DNA of 64,000 bases from AG1 sp035559775 (GTDB taxonomy: Archaea; Thermoproteota; Thermoprotei_A; Sulfolobales; AG1), in assembly GCA_035559775.1 (NCBI GenBank), contig DATMAU010000018.1, positions 1 through 64,000 of the forward strand. Direction: 5' to 3'. Positions 42,572 to 51,523 of the stretch are shown piece after piece. Every line of letters begins with the position of its first letter. The first letter of the stretch is position 1. The position numbers and the translations under genes were made by a program. The notes below the pieces were generated by a model that saw only the letters and a list, made by a program, of their open reading frames with translations, did no database searches and was not told the DNA's origin.

Positions 42572-43759
42572 TTATTTTTTATAGGGCGTGCTTCTATATG
42601 CCTTCTTCAGCACTTTTAACGTGTTCTTTATGGTGCTGGGATTCCATATATAGTATGCTATTCCATGTGGCATTGTCAGGACTATGGTTATGAATAGTAC
42701 GCCTACAAATACCAGGCTCCATCCTCCGGCATAGTCGGCTATGAACCTCTCTATTATGGTTACAACTATGGCTCCAATGATTGAGCCTTCTATGGGGTAT
42801 AGGCCTCCTATTAGTGAGTAGATAAGACCATATACGGATAAGAGAGGGCTGAATGTTCTCTCTGGGTTTATGTTAAATGCATATACCGCGTATAGGCTTC
42901 CACTTACAGCTGCTATAGCTCCTGAGATCGACATGGCTATCGCTTTGTATATGAAGACATTGTATCCAAGGCTAGCTGCTCTGGACTCGTTCTCCCTTAT
43001 CGAGATCCATATCAATCCCAGGGGTGATTCCAGGATCTTTTTAATAGCCATGTGCACAGCAATGAGGGTTGTTAGTGAGAGAATATAGAGGTTAATCGAG
43101 ATTCTGAGAGGCTCTGTCCTATTTGCTATGCTGTCTATGAGTAGTATTAGTGCGGACATGAGGATCAGTGATAAGGGTATTATGGCTATACTAGATCTTG
43201 AAGCTCCTGCTTTGGAGCCTGATTTACCGCTCCTCAGGATCGTATATATGGAGGCAGTGATAAGGATGGCTGTGAGGGCTAGGGGTATATATGATATTAT
43301 TGTTGATGTTAGGAGCTGTGGTGTAGGGATCAACAATCCCTGCTCGGATCCGCTTATCGCCCTGAGCTCTCTCCTCGTATAGAGGAAGTAGACCATGAGG
43401 AGGACTGTTAGTGTTATGAAGGCGAAAGGTATGCCTCCAAAGGCTCTTCTAACTATTAGGGATAATAGGAACCCGGCTGCGGCTCCAAAGATCATTGATA
43501 TTGGTATCACTAATACGTATGGGATACCCCACCATATAGTCTGGTAAGCTGTGAGATACGCCCCAAGCCCGAAGAAAAGGGCATGTCCAAAGTTGAGGAG
43601 TCCTAGGTAGCCTAGAAGGAGTGCGAATGATAATGCATATATGGACATTATATAGCTGAAGGCTAGTATCGATACCAATCTGGAGACTCCTATGCTTTCC
43701 AGTGCTAGCGGTAATAGAGAGAGGATGGTATATATGATTGCTAGCCATGCGATCCTCAA
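42572..43759 (-). CDS. Second HAAT ABC transporter permease, LivM-like
   Basis: 395 residues. The LivM motif LLLGYLGLLNFGHALFFGLGAYLTAY is present, with about ten hydrophobic helices and the cytoplasmic loop SIRENESRAASLGYNVFIYKA. It is longer than the first LivM owing to an insertion near residues 180-225 with GKSGSKAG. Last gene of the second HAAT operon, 3 nt after LivH. Confidence 0.9.
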   Translation of the reverse strand: MRIAWLAIIYTILSLLPLALESIGVSRLVSILAFSYIMSIYALSFALLLGYLGLLNFGHALFFGLGAYLTAYQTIWWGIPYVLVIPISMIFGAAAGFLLSLIVRRAFGGIPFAFITLTVLLMVYFLYTRRELRAISGSEQGLLIPTPQLLTSTIISYIPLALTAILITASIYTILRSGKSGSKAGASRSSIAIIPLSLILMSALILLIDSIANRTEPLRISINLYILSLTTLIAVHMAIKKILESPLGLIWISIRENESRAASLGYNVFIYKAIAMSISGAIAAVSGSLYAVYAFNINPERTFSPLLSVYGLIYSLIGGLYPIEGSIIGAIVVTIIERFIADYAGGWSLVFVGVLFITIVLTMPHGIAYYIWNPSTIKNTLKVLKKAYRSTPYKK

Positions 43760-43762
43760 CTG

Positions 43763-44614
43763 CTACACCCTGAGGAGCCCTGAGGGTCTTAGCATGAGGA
43801 CTGCTAGCATTAGGAGGAAGATTGATGGCTCTGCTAAGTATGGTGCGTAATAAGCTGATAGCTGTTGCGCTAATCCTGCTAGTAGTGATGCCACCATCGT
43901 TCCCCCTATGCTTCCCACCCCACCGATCACTACTATGGCGAACGCGTAGAGCAGGTAGTTTATCCCAAGAGTTGGATAGACGCCCTGCCATGGAACCAAT
44001 ATAGATCCAGCTACTCCCGCTAGAACCGATCCTACTACGAATATCCCTGTAAACACACGCTCTATATTGACCCCAAACGCCTGGATCATCTCTCTATCGT
44101 CTATCCCAGCTCTTATTATCATGCCGTATCTAGTTCTGTTGAAAAAGATATACACCGCTATTAGGAGAACTATGCCCACTACTATCACAAAAAGCCTGTA
44201 TTTATAGATAATTGTTGGGCCGAGGAGTATGGTTCCTTCAAGCTCTGGTGGTAACCATATATAGGTTATATCTCCCCATCGGAGCCATGCTACGCGGTCT
44301 AGCAGGAGCATGAGGCCTATTGTGATTATCGCCTGTGTTAGTGGTTCTCTTAGCCTTTTTAGCAATAGATACTCGATGAGGAAGCCCATCAAGCCTGTTA
44401 TAGAGGCTGATGCTAGGATCCCTGCTAATAGATTACCTGTTCTTGAGGAAACCTCATACCCAATATAGGCTCCCCACAGGAACATGCTGCCATGTGCGAA
44501 GTTAACGATCCTCATTAACCCAAAGATCACGGAGAGTCCTAGGGATAGTAGGAGGAATATAAAGCCCAGCGCAACCCCATCTATTATTGCCGATACAAGG
44601 ATCTCTAGCGCCAT
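43763..44614 (-). CDS. Second HAAT ABC transporter permease, LivH-like
   Basis: 283 residues, polytopic. LSVIFGLMRIVNFAHGSMFLWGAYIGYE is the LivH signature; FAIVVIGGVGSIGGTMVASLLAGLAQQ occurs near the C-terminus. Gene order here is binding protein, LivG, LivF, LivH, LivM, unlike the first operon (binding protein, LivH, LivM, LivG, LivF), so the two clusters are not a recent tandem duplication. Confidence 0.9.
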   Translation of the reverse strand: MALEILVSAIIDGVALGFIFLLLSLGLSVIFGLMRIVNFAHGSMFLWGAYIGYEVSSRTGNLLAGILASASITGLMGFLIEYLLLKRLREPLTQAIITIGLMLLLDRVAWLRWGDITYIWLPPELEGTILLGPTIIYKYRLFVIVVGIVLLIAVYIFFNRTRYGMIIRAGIDDREMIQAFGVNIERVFTGIFVVGSVLAGVAGSILVPWQGVYPTLGINYLLYAFAIVVIGGVGSIGGTMVASLLAGLAQQLSAYYAPYLAEPSIFLLMLAVLMLRPSGLLRV

Positions 44615-44624
44615 TCTAGATACC

Positions 44625-45350
44625 CTAGCTCATGGTGACTCCTAGGTATCTCTCTATAAGATCCCTGCTGCTCATGAGGTCTTTTACACTCCCCTGAGAG
44701 ACGATCTTACCGTTATTCATTATAGCATACATACCCCCGATCTTCTTCATAAGCCATGGCTTTGTCTCAACAATAACCACTCCTCGATCCTCTCTCACAA
44801 GATCCTGGATAACTGAGGCTATTTTTGATGCATAGATCGGGCTAAGCCCTTCTGTCGGCTCGTCTATGAGGAACAGCTTTGCATCTGGATGTGCTATCGC
44901 TCTAGCTATGTTTAGCATCTGCTGCTGCCCTCCAGAGAGCTGTTTTGCCCTGAGCTTCCTAAGTTTCTTGAGATCCGGGAAAACAGTGTAGATATATTCA
45001 AGCCTATCTAGGATCTTCTTCCGTTCATGGATGTCGGAGAGCCCTACGAGCAGGTTTTCCTCCACAGTGAGGGTTGGGAAGAGCCTCCTATTATCAGGAA
45101 TATATCTTATCCCCATCCTGGCTCTCTCATAGAGAGGCTTGCTGGTTATGTCGATCCCCTCATAAAAGATCCTGCCGCGCGATGGGTTTATAAAGCCCAT
45201 TATTGTTTTCAAAAACGTTGTTTTCCCCGCACCGTTTCTTCCTAAGATAAAGAGGACATCTCCTCTCTCAACCCTTAGGCTGACTCCTTGGACCACGTAT
45301 AGGTGTCCTAGGTAGGCGTGGAGATCCTGGATCTCAAGCATAGCCCTCAC
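44625..45350 (-). CDS. Second HAAT ABC transporter ATPase, LivF-like
   Basis: 241 residues. Walker A GRNGAGKTTFL, a complete signature LSGGQQQMLNIARAIA and Walker B LFLIDEPTEGLSP. Overlaps LivG by 17 nt. Confidence 0.92.
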   Translation of the reverse strand: MRAMLEIQDLHAYLGHLYVVQGVSLRVERGDVLFILGRNGAGKTTFLKTIMGFINPSRGRIFYEGIDITSKPLYERARMGIRYIPDNRRLFPTLTVEENLLVGLSDIHERKKILDRLEYIYTVFPDLKKLRKLRAKQLSGGQQQMLNIARAIAHPDAKLFLIDEPTEGLSPIYASKIASVIQDLVREDRGVVIVETKPWLMKKIGGMYAIMNNGKIVSQGSVKDLMSSRDLIERYLGVTMS

Positions 45351-46098
45351 CTAAGTATGCCTCTATAACCTCTCTATTGTTCATTACACTGCTAGGCGGT
45401 CCCTCGGCTATCACGCTCCCCTCTTTCATGACGATCACGCGGTCTGCTAGCTCTCTCACAACCTCGATCTTATGCTCTACTAAAATTATAGTGAGAGGAT
45501 CGCTGTTACCCCTGAGCCTTCTTATCAAGCTTAGTATGGATGGTATCTCTTCTACTGACAAGCCTGATGTGGGTTCGTCGAGTAGAAGGAGCCTGGGTTT
45601 TCGAGATATTGCGAGGGCTATATCGAGTTTTCTCTGGTCGGCCTGTGTAAGGGATCCTGCGATAAAGCGCTCCTTTCCACCGAGCCCTACGGCCTCGGCT
45701 ATAGCTATTGCCTCTTCTAACAAATCATACCTGCTCAGCTTCTTCAGCGGGTTTATAGATGCTCCGAATTCTCCGAGCCCTATGAGGAGGGCTATCTTTA
45801 TGTTATCTAGCACCGAGAGGTTTGGAAAAATGCTTATGTTTTGAAAGGATCTACCTATACCCATCCTGGCTCTTTTATGGGCTGGGTAGCTTGTTATATC
45901 TTTCCCCTCAAAGATCACTCTACCCTTGTCTGGTAACAGCATACCGCTTATCATGTTAAGCAGCGTTGTTTTCCCAGCACCGTTGGGGCCTATTATAGCC
46001 GTTATAGATCCCCTCTCTACAGATATAGAGACGTTGTTAACAGCTACAAGGCCTCCGAATCGCTTGGTGAGTCCGTGTGTCTCTAGGATTGCTGTCAT
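45334..46098 (-). CDS. Second HAAT ABC transporter ATPase, LivG-like
   Basis: 254 residues. Walker A GPNGAGKTTLLNM and Walker B RLLLLDEPTSGLS. The signature region reads GSLTQADQRKLDIALAI, degenerate as in many LivG proteins. Overlaps the binding-protein gene by 4 nt. Confidence 0.92.
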   Translation of the reverse strand: MTAILETHGLTKRFGGLVAVNNVSISVERGSITAIIGPNGAGKTTLLNMISGMLLPDKGRVIFEGKDITSYPAHKRARMGIGRSFQNISIFPNLSVLDNIKIALLIGLGEFGASINPLKKLSRYDLLEEAIAIAEAVGLGGKERFIAGSLTQADQRKLDIALAISRKPRLLLLDEPTSGLSVEEIPSILSLIRRLRGNSDPLTIILVEHKIEVVRELADRVIVMKEGSVIAEGPPSSVMNNREVIEAYLGEGYA

Positions 46099-47933
46099 CT
46101 AGACCTCCTTCTCATAAGCGCTATTGCTATACCCGCCATAACTAGGATTGCTATTATCACTGCCACCATGCTTATGTCTATAGCTTGCTCCGGCCGTGGT
46201 GTTGCTGGTGTCGTGACCTGTGGTGTTGTTTGTGGTGTTGTTATCTGTGGTGTTGGTGTTACCTCTGGTTTGAGGATCACTATTCCTGCTGAAGCGTTAG
46301 CCCTGAGTCCTATAGAGTCTGTGCAGCTCAGCGTGATATTGATGATCCCTGGGTTTGTAAATGTATATGTTATGCTTGTTCCGCTCATAGATTTTTCTTC
46401 TATCCTCCATTCACAGGCATAGGGGGGAGTACCGCCCTCTATGACGGCTGTCAGTGTGGCTGTGAACGGTGCTGTTCCTGCTAGTGGTGATTTTATCGAT
46501 ACAGAGAATGTCTTGGGATAGGGTTTATAGCTTGTCAGGATTCTTGGGGCAACTTTTTCGGGTGGTATTGTTGCTATATATTCGCCTATTGTAAGGCCAT
46601 ATGTGTCAGAGTTGGGATCGTTGTCCACTATATATCTAACTATATAGAATGGTCTTAGGGCCTGGTGATCCTCAGGCCTTATGGTCGTGATCCCCATAGG
46701 GGTTTCAAGTGTTAGCCCCTCTAGGAAGGCTATCATCCTGTCCACGTTAAGGTCGGGCACTGCCTTAATCGCTTCGACTATGAACTGGGCGGTTGCGAAG
46801 GCGGGCGGGTGCCATAGATCTGGGACTCTTGCTCCTGAAAGCTTATCTAGGGCCTTGCATGGGTTACCCTTTAGAAAGTCGTATGGGTAGATGTTCTCCT
46901 CCTTCATCATCTTCTCAAGCACCCCATATAGAGGGGTCTGGCTAGCTCTGTTTCTCACATAGGCATCGTAGGTGACTGCTGTGAGGTTAATCAGGGATCC
47001 TTGGACCCCTGGTACACAGTTGTTTATATAGTTTGTTGTGAAGAGGTCTATCATGACGCTAGCCAACGGTATTCTCCCAAGCATGTTGAGGGCCGAGAGA
47101 TCCCTTATTATTAGGCTGAAATCGCCTGCCCATATTATCCCTAGCACCTCTGGGTTGGAGGCGTTTATCCTTAGCAGGTAGGGCTTAAAGTCTGTCGCTG
47201 TTAGGGGTACCCATTCAAGGGCGACAATCCTTGTTCCAGGGTATTTAGAGAGTGCTGCCTGGATCGACTCCATATATGACCAGCCGAACTCGTAATCAGC
47301 TGCTAGGAAGGCGAATTTCTTGTACCCTAGATTCTCAACCATGAAATAGGTCATGGCTGCTGCATCCTGGTCGGTGTTCCTTGCAATTCTGAATACGTAT
47401 TTGTTAAACACAGGATCTTGTGTTATTGATGCAGCGGCTGCTGGGAATACGAAGTATAGCTTTTTATACTGCTTGGCTATTGAGGCTAGGGTTACTGCTA
47501 GGCTGCTGAAGGTCTCTCCTGCGAGTATGTCTGCTCCCCACTCCTCTATGGCCTCCCTAGCCTTGGATATGGCTACATCGGGCTTCCCCTGCGTGTCGAA
47601 TACTTTGACAACGATCCTCCTACCGTCTGGAAGGCTATATGAGGCCTCCTTAAGCCCCATCAAGAGTGCGAGATTCTCGGGTTTTTTATCACCTGTAGCG
47701 TATTCTAGGCCTAGGTGGAAGCCCTGTATAGCCCATGTTCCATAGAAGTTCAGGGCAGGAGCTGTTCTAGGTTGGAAGAGTGCTATCTTGATCGTGCTTT
47801 TAGGGGCTTGGGCCGTTGCCACATTGGCTAAGGCTACTAGTGTTGCTGCTAGGAGTATGGTTGCTATTACCAGGGATCCTATTTGTTTCAACCTATATCG
47901 AGACCTATACCATATACCCACGAGACCTACCAT
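46095..47933 (-). CDS. Second HAAT substrate-binding protein, membrane-anchored with PKD/Ig-like domain
   Basis: 612 residues. Sec-type signal (LVIATILLAATLVALANVATAQA), then a type-I binding fold (IKIALFQPRTAPALNFYG ... about residue 450). A PKD/Ig-like domain follows (SPLAGTAPFTATLTAVIEGG ... ITYTFTNPGIINITLSCTDS), then a Thr/Pro-rich stalk and a C-terminal transmembrane anchor (MVAVIIAILVMAGIAIALM) ending in RRRSR. Such anchoring is typical of crenarchaeal surface binding proteins. First gene of its operon, with GGTGAG before the ATG. Confidence 0.9.
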   Translation of the reverse strand: MVGLVGIWYRSRYRLKQIGSLVIATILLAATLVALANVATAQAPKSTIKIALFQPRTAPALNFYGTWAIQGFHLGLEYATGDKKPENLALLMGLKEASYSLPDGRRIVVKVFDTQGKPDVAISKAREAIEEWGADILAGETFSSLAVTLASIAKQYKKLYFVFPAAAASITQDPVFNKYVFRIARNTDQDAAAMTYFMVENLGYKKFAFLAADYEFGWSYMESIQAALSKYPGTRIVALEWVPLTATDFKPYLLRINASNPEVLGIIWAGDFSLIIRDLSALNMLGRIPLASVMIDLFTTNYINNCVPGVQGSLINLTAVTYDAYVRNRASQTPLYGVLEKMMKEENIYPYDFLKGNPCKALDKLSGARVPDLWHPPAFATAQFIVEAIKAVPDLNVDRMIAFLEGLTLETPMGITTIRPEDHQALRPFYIVRYIVDNDPNSDTYGLTIGEYIATIPPEKVAPRILTSYKPYPKTFSVSIKSPLAGTAPFTATLTAVIEGGTPPYACEWRIEEKSMSGTSITYTFTNPGIINITLSCTDSIGLRANASAGIVILKPEVTPTPQITTPQTTPQVTTPATPRPEQAIDISMVAVIIAILVMAGIAIALMRRRSR

Positions 47934-47937
47934 ATTC

Positions 47938-48822
47938 TCACCTCCTTACAAAAGGTAGATCCAGGGTTTCTCCGTTAATCATTAGGGGCTCCTTTACAGG
48001 TTCATATTCTCCTCTCTCAACTGCTGCTATGAATCTCCTCACAATGTTATTGAACCCCCTAGCCCTCTCTATGTTAACCACATGCCCGGCTCCCTTGAAT
48101 ATTATTAGTGTTGAGTTCTTGATCTTTGAGTGGAGCTTGAACGCATTAGACAGAGGAACTACTCTATCAGCCTCTCCGTGTATTATTAGCACTGGGCATT
48201 CTATCCTTGATACCGAGGCAGAGGCGTCGAAACCCAGTATAGCCATGGTCTGGTTCATGTAGGCATCATAGGGTTGTGGCTCTCTAACCCTAAGATCTAT
48301 TAGTTTCTCGAAGAGATCCTTGTTACTCTCGATCCATGTTTTTGATAGTGCGTAGCTCATCTTATACCTATATAGATCCTTCTCATCCTTAACATGGGGA
48401 GGCGGGGGTCCATACATGGCTTTTAGCGTCTCCTCGGGGGGTCTCTCTATATCCTTACCCCCATGATGTGTGGCTACGAGTATTAGTGATCTAACCCTCT
48501 CTGGGTATTTCAGTGCAAACTGCTGTGCTATCATCCCTCCCATCGATACCCCAAGTATGTGTGCCGATGCTACACCTAGGTTGTCGAGCACCGCTTTTAG
48601 ATCTTCGGCGAAGAGATCCATGGTGTAGGGGTATTGCGGTTTATCAGACTTCCCAACACCTCGGTTGTCAAACGCTATTACCATATGGTCTCTGGATAGA
48701 TCCTCGATCTGTAGGATCCACATCCACATAGCATATCCAAGCCCTTCAACGAGGGTTAGCGGGGGGCCTGAGCCCCTCACCTCATAGTAGATCTTGGCGT
48801 CACGGGATACTACGTATGGCAT
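47938..48822 (-). CDS. Alpha/beta hydrolase
   Basis: 294 residues. Nucleophile elbow GVSMGGMIAQQ, DNRGVGKSD, Asp in IHGEADRVVP and His in GAGHVVNIE. Resembles 3-oxoadipate enol-lactonase-like or haloperoxidase-like hydrolases. No gap to the KAS III-like gene upstream and 4 nt to the binding-protein gene downstream, so one long transcript is likely from 49.8 to 42.6 kb. Substrate probably an ester or thioester taken up or produced by this island (inference). Confidence 0.88.
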   Translation of the reverse strand: MPYVVSRDAKIYYEVRGSGPPLTLVEGLGYAMWMWILQIEDLSRDHMVIAFDNRGVGKSDKPQYPYTMDLFAEDLKAVLDNLGVASAHILGVSMGGMIAQQFALKYPERVRSLILVATHHGGKDIERPPEETLKAMYGPPPPHVKDEKDLYRYKMSYALSKTWIESNKDLFEKLIDLRVREPQPYDAYMNQTMAILGFDASASVSRIECPVLIIHGEADRVVPLSNAFKLHSKIKNSTLIIFKGAGHVVNIERARGFNNIVRRFIAAVERGEYEPVKEPLMINGETLDLPFVRR

Positions 48823-49830
48823 TCATCCCCACCTCAGTACGGTGGCTCCCCATAAGAAACCGGTACCCCCTGATGCTAGGACTACTACGGAGCCGTCCTT
48901 GACGAGGCCTTTTTTGATCCCTATATCAAGTCCTATAATCATATCGCTACTCTGTGTGTGTCCATAGTCCTCGAGATATGGTGCTTTTGCCTCCTCTAGG
49001 CCGAGTTCTTTCACAATCTCTCTGTGGAAGCTTCTCTTCATATGGTTGATCACCAAGAGATCTACATCCTTAACCGTATACCCACTCCTATCTAGGGCTT
49101 CTCTTATTACTCTAACGAAGTTCTCTTTGCTTGTTTTTGTGAGGTCGCTTCTCACTTGGTCTTTATCGATCAAGCTATCGAAGTAAGGCCTCTCTATGTA
49201 TTCTGGGTTCTTGTTATCTCTGAATATAATAGCGCCGAGGGACTTTACAACAACCATGTTCCAGAACCTCCCATCACTTATAAAAGAGCTTTCAAGTACT
49301 CTGTTCTTCATATATGATCTAGATACTACTACTGCTGAGGCGCCATCAGCAAAGTCGGAGATCCAGGTGGTGTTAGGGTTCTTATAATTAACTAGGTAGG
49401 ATTCCTTAGATGCTGCTACTAATAATATGTTCTCGGCAAGATCGCTGATCCTCTTGGCTATGGCGAGCCCTACAACATAGCCAACACACATTGCGACTAT
49501 GTCAAAGGCGAAAGCGTTTTTGGCTCCAAGGGCATCCTGGATTCTTGTTGACATCATCCACACGCCATAGTCTTTAAACTCGCTACCAACATAGAGAATA
49601 GCCCTTATATCGTCAGGCCCGATCCCTAGCTTCTTTGACGCCTCTATGGCGTTCGCGACAGCCTTTATAGCCATTTCAGAGGGCATCTCATGATGATCGC
49701 TGATCCTCTTGATCCTCCACCCCTGTTTCTCCTCGATAACTTCCTTTGGGATTCCGGATGCTCTTGATATTTCATAACTAGTAATTACACGTTCTGGTAA
49801 GTATATTCCATAACTAACTATCCCAACCAT
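48823..49830 (-). CDS. KAS III-like thiolase-fold enzyme with Cys-His-His in place of Cys-His-Asn
   Basis: 335 residues. The fold motifs of 3-oxoacyl-ACP synthase III/HMG-CoA synthase are present: FDIVAMCVGYVVGLAIA (active Cys), LLVINHMKRSFHREIVKELG (His) and GGTGFLWGATVLRW. Where FabH has GNTSAAS with catalytic Asn, this protein has YGHTQSSD. It may therefore be an acyltransferase, thioesterase or a beta-ketothiolase-like variant rather than a standard condensing enzyme. First gene of the operon, with a TATA box near 49867-49875 and an operator-like site between it and the ATG. Confidence 0.85.
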   Translation of the reverse strand: MVGIVSYGIYLPERVITSYEISRASGIPKEVIEEKQGWRIKRISDHHEMPSEMAIKAVANAIEASKKLGIGPDDIRAILYVGSEFKDYGVWMMSTRIQDALGAKNAFAFDIVAMCVGYVVGLAIAKRISDLAENILLVAASKESYLVNYKNPNTTWISDFADGASAVVVSRSYMKNRVLESSFISDGRFWNMVVVKSLGAIIFRDNKNPEYIERPYFDSLIDKDQVRSDLTKTSKENFVRVIREALDRSGYTVKDVDLLVINHMKRSFHREIVKELGLEEAKAPYLEDYGHTQSSDMIIGLDIGIKKGLVKDGSVVVLASGGTGFLWGATVLRWG

Positions 49831-49850
49831 GAAAAATAACTCCCTACATA

Positions 49851-49875
49851 GTGACTCACTAGTAAGAATATAAAG
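49851..49875 (-). promoter_or_regulatory. Promoter and operator-like site of the KAS III-like operon
   Basis: The plus strand reads GTGACTCACTAGTAAG (49851-49866), matching in 11 of the first 13 positions one strand of the palindrome at 53069-53088. It sits directly between the TATA element (TTTATATT on the minus strand, about 49867-49875) and the ATG at 49830. It contains AGTGA-C-TCACT. Candidate TetR-type operator (inference). Confidence 0.45.
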
Positions 49876-49898
49876 CTTTTTCTCTCTAGATTATACTA

Positions 49899-49930
49899 AT
49901 ATTTATAAATAGTGGTTCATAGTAAATAGA
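49899..49930 (+). promoter_or_regulatory. TATA box and weak operator-like site of the 49.9-kb acyl-CoA synthetase
   Basis: AATATTTATAAAT (about 49898-49910) is followed at once by AGTGGTTCATAGTAAATAG, which resembles GTGATTCATTAGTGAATCAC in its left half. Its position over the predicted transcription start would allow repression. Confidence 0.4.
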
Positions 49931-49941
49931 TATTGGTAGGT

Positions 49942-51516
49942 ATGCAACCAAACCTCCTTGGGCAGTATATCCAGGCTAAGGATATACTCGAAGAGGCTGA
50001 GAGGATATACTCTTCGAGAACAGCAATTATCGACTACGTGTCAGGCTATAAATATAGCTATAGCGATCTCGGGAGAAGATCTTCAAAAATAGCCAGATTT
50101 CTCCAAGACCTTTCGCTAAAACCTGGTGATAGGATCGCTTATATGCTCACTAACAGGATTGAGTGCATAGATCTGTTTAAGGTATCAGGAATGCTAGGAC
50201 TCATACTTGTACCACTTAACTGGAGGTTATTGGGAGGCGAGCTTAGAAGCATTATCAGGAATACCGCTCCTAAAGTGATATTCTATGAATCAGTATTCAG
50301 AGATCTCGCAGCAGAAGCTCTTAAAGGCATCAACGGGATCTTTAGGGTGGTTGTTGATGGCGAACCAAGAGAGGATGAGTATAGCTATGAGGAAGCCCTT
50401 AAGGCAGAGGGTATCAAGATCTCGAGAAAGGCCTCTCTTGAGGAGCCGCGGATGATCCTATATACTGGCGGGACTACAGGGATTCCTAAAGGTGCTGTGA
50501 TATCTAATAGACAGATCCTCTTTAACATATTCTCAGAGATTCTGACGTGGAGGTTAAGAGAGGATCATAGGACGATCACACTGCTACCTTTATTCCACAC
50601 CGGGGGATGGAACTTATTGATCCTGCCTCTTTTGGCCAGAGGAGGCATGATTTATATGATTAGGAGATTCGATCCAAAGCTATTCCTGGAGATCATAGAG
50701 ACCGAGAAAGGGCCTTTCACGATATTCGGTGTTCCTACTATGTACTATATGATCTCTAAGCACAGAGACTTTAGAGAAGCTTCTTTCAGGAACGTTGAGT
50801 GGATGATGAGCGGGGGTTCCCATATAGACAAGAGGATCTTGGAGGAGTTCTGGGCGAAAAATGTGAAGATGGCTCAGGGTTATGGGAGCACCGAAGCAGG
50901 GCCTAATAATCTAACACCTCCTATACAGGATCTATCTCTCGACGATATAAAGAAGAAGTGGAGGAGCGTTGGTAAGCCATTCGCATTTAACGAAGTATTT
51001 GTAGTTGATGATAACGGAAACATACTGGGTCCTAATCAGTATGGAGAGCTGGTATTCTGCGGTCCTCTAGTCTTCTCAGGATACTGGGGAATGTCTGAAG
51101 AAACAAAGCTTGTGCTCAGGGATGGATGTGTATATACTGGAGATATAGGTTTCTACGATGATGAGGGTTATTTCTATATAGTTGATAGGAAGAAGGATAT
51201 TATAAAGAGCGGCGGGGAGCAGGTATACCCAAGGGAGATAGAGGAACTCGTGCTCCAACACCCAGCTGTTGAGGATTGTGCAGTTATACCTGTTCCGGAT
51301 GAGAAGTGGGGAGAGGTTCCCAAGCTGGTTGTTAAATTGAGAAGCGGTTTGGGGATCACCAAACACGAGATCCTGAGCTTCCTCGAAGGGAAGATAGCTA
51401 GGTATAAGATGCCTAAATATGTAGCGGTAGTCGATGAGATACCTAGAAACCCTGCGGGGAAGATCCTAAAGAGGGTTCTGATCGAGAAGCACGGGTCCCC
51501 GATCGATGAGATCTAG
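49942..51516 (+). CDS. AMP-forming acyl-CoA synthetase (second)
   Basis: About 524 residues. P-loop ILYTGGTTGIPKGAVISN, A5 AQGYGSTEAGP, A7 YTGDIGFYDDEGYFYIVDRKKDIIKSGGEQVYP and the A10 lysine in PRNPAGKILKRVL. ATG at 49942 preferred over the TTG at 49933 on distance from the TATA box. Divergent from the KAS III-like operon; convergent with the third synthetase 7 nt away. Confidence 0.92.
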   Translation: MQPNLLGQYIQAKDILEEAERIYSSRTAIIDYVSGYKYSYSDLGRRSSKIARFLQDLSLKPGDRIAYMLTNRIECIDLFKVSGMLGLILVPLNWRLLGGELRSIIRNTAPKVIFYESVFRDLAAEALKGINGIFRVVVDGEPREDEYSYEEALKAEGIKISRKASLEEPRMILYTGGTTGIPKGAVISNRQILFNIFSEILTWRLREDHRTITLLPLFHTGGWNLLILPLLARGGMIYMIRRFDPKLFLEIIETEKGPFTIFGVPTMYYMISKHRDFREASFRNVEWMMSGGSHIDKRILEEFWAKNVKMAQGYGSTEAGPNNLTPPIQDLSLDDIKKKWRSVGKPFAFNEVFVVDDNGNILGPNQYGELVFCGPLVFSGYWGMSEETKLVLRDGCVYTGDIGFYDDEGYFYIVDRKKDIIKSGGEQVYPREIEELVLQHPAVEDCAVIPVPDEKWGEVPKLVVKLRSGLGITKHEILSFLEGKIARYKMPKYVAVVDEIPRNPAGKILKRVLIEKHGSPIDEI

Positions 51517-51523
51517 TGATCTG

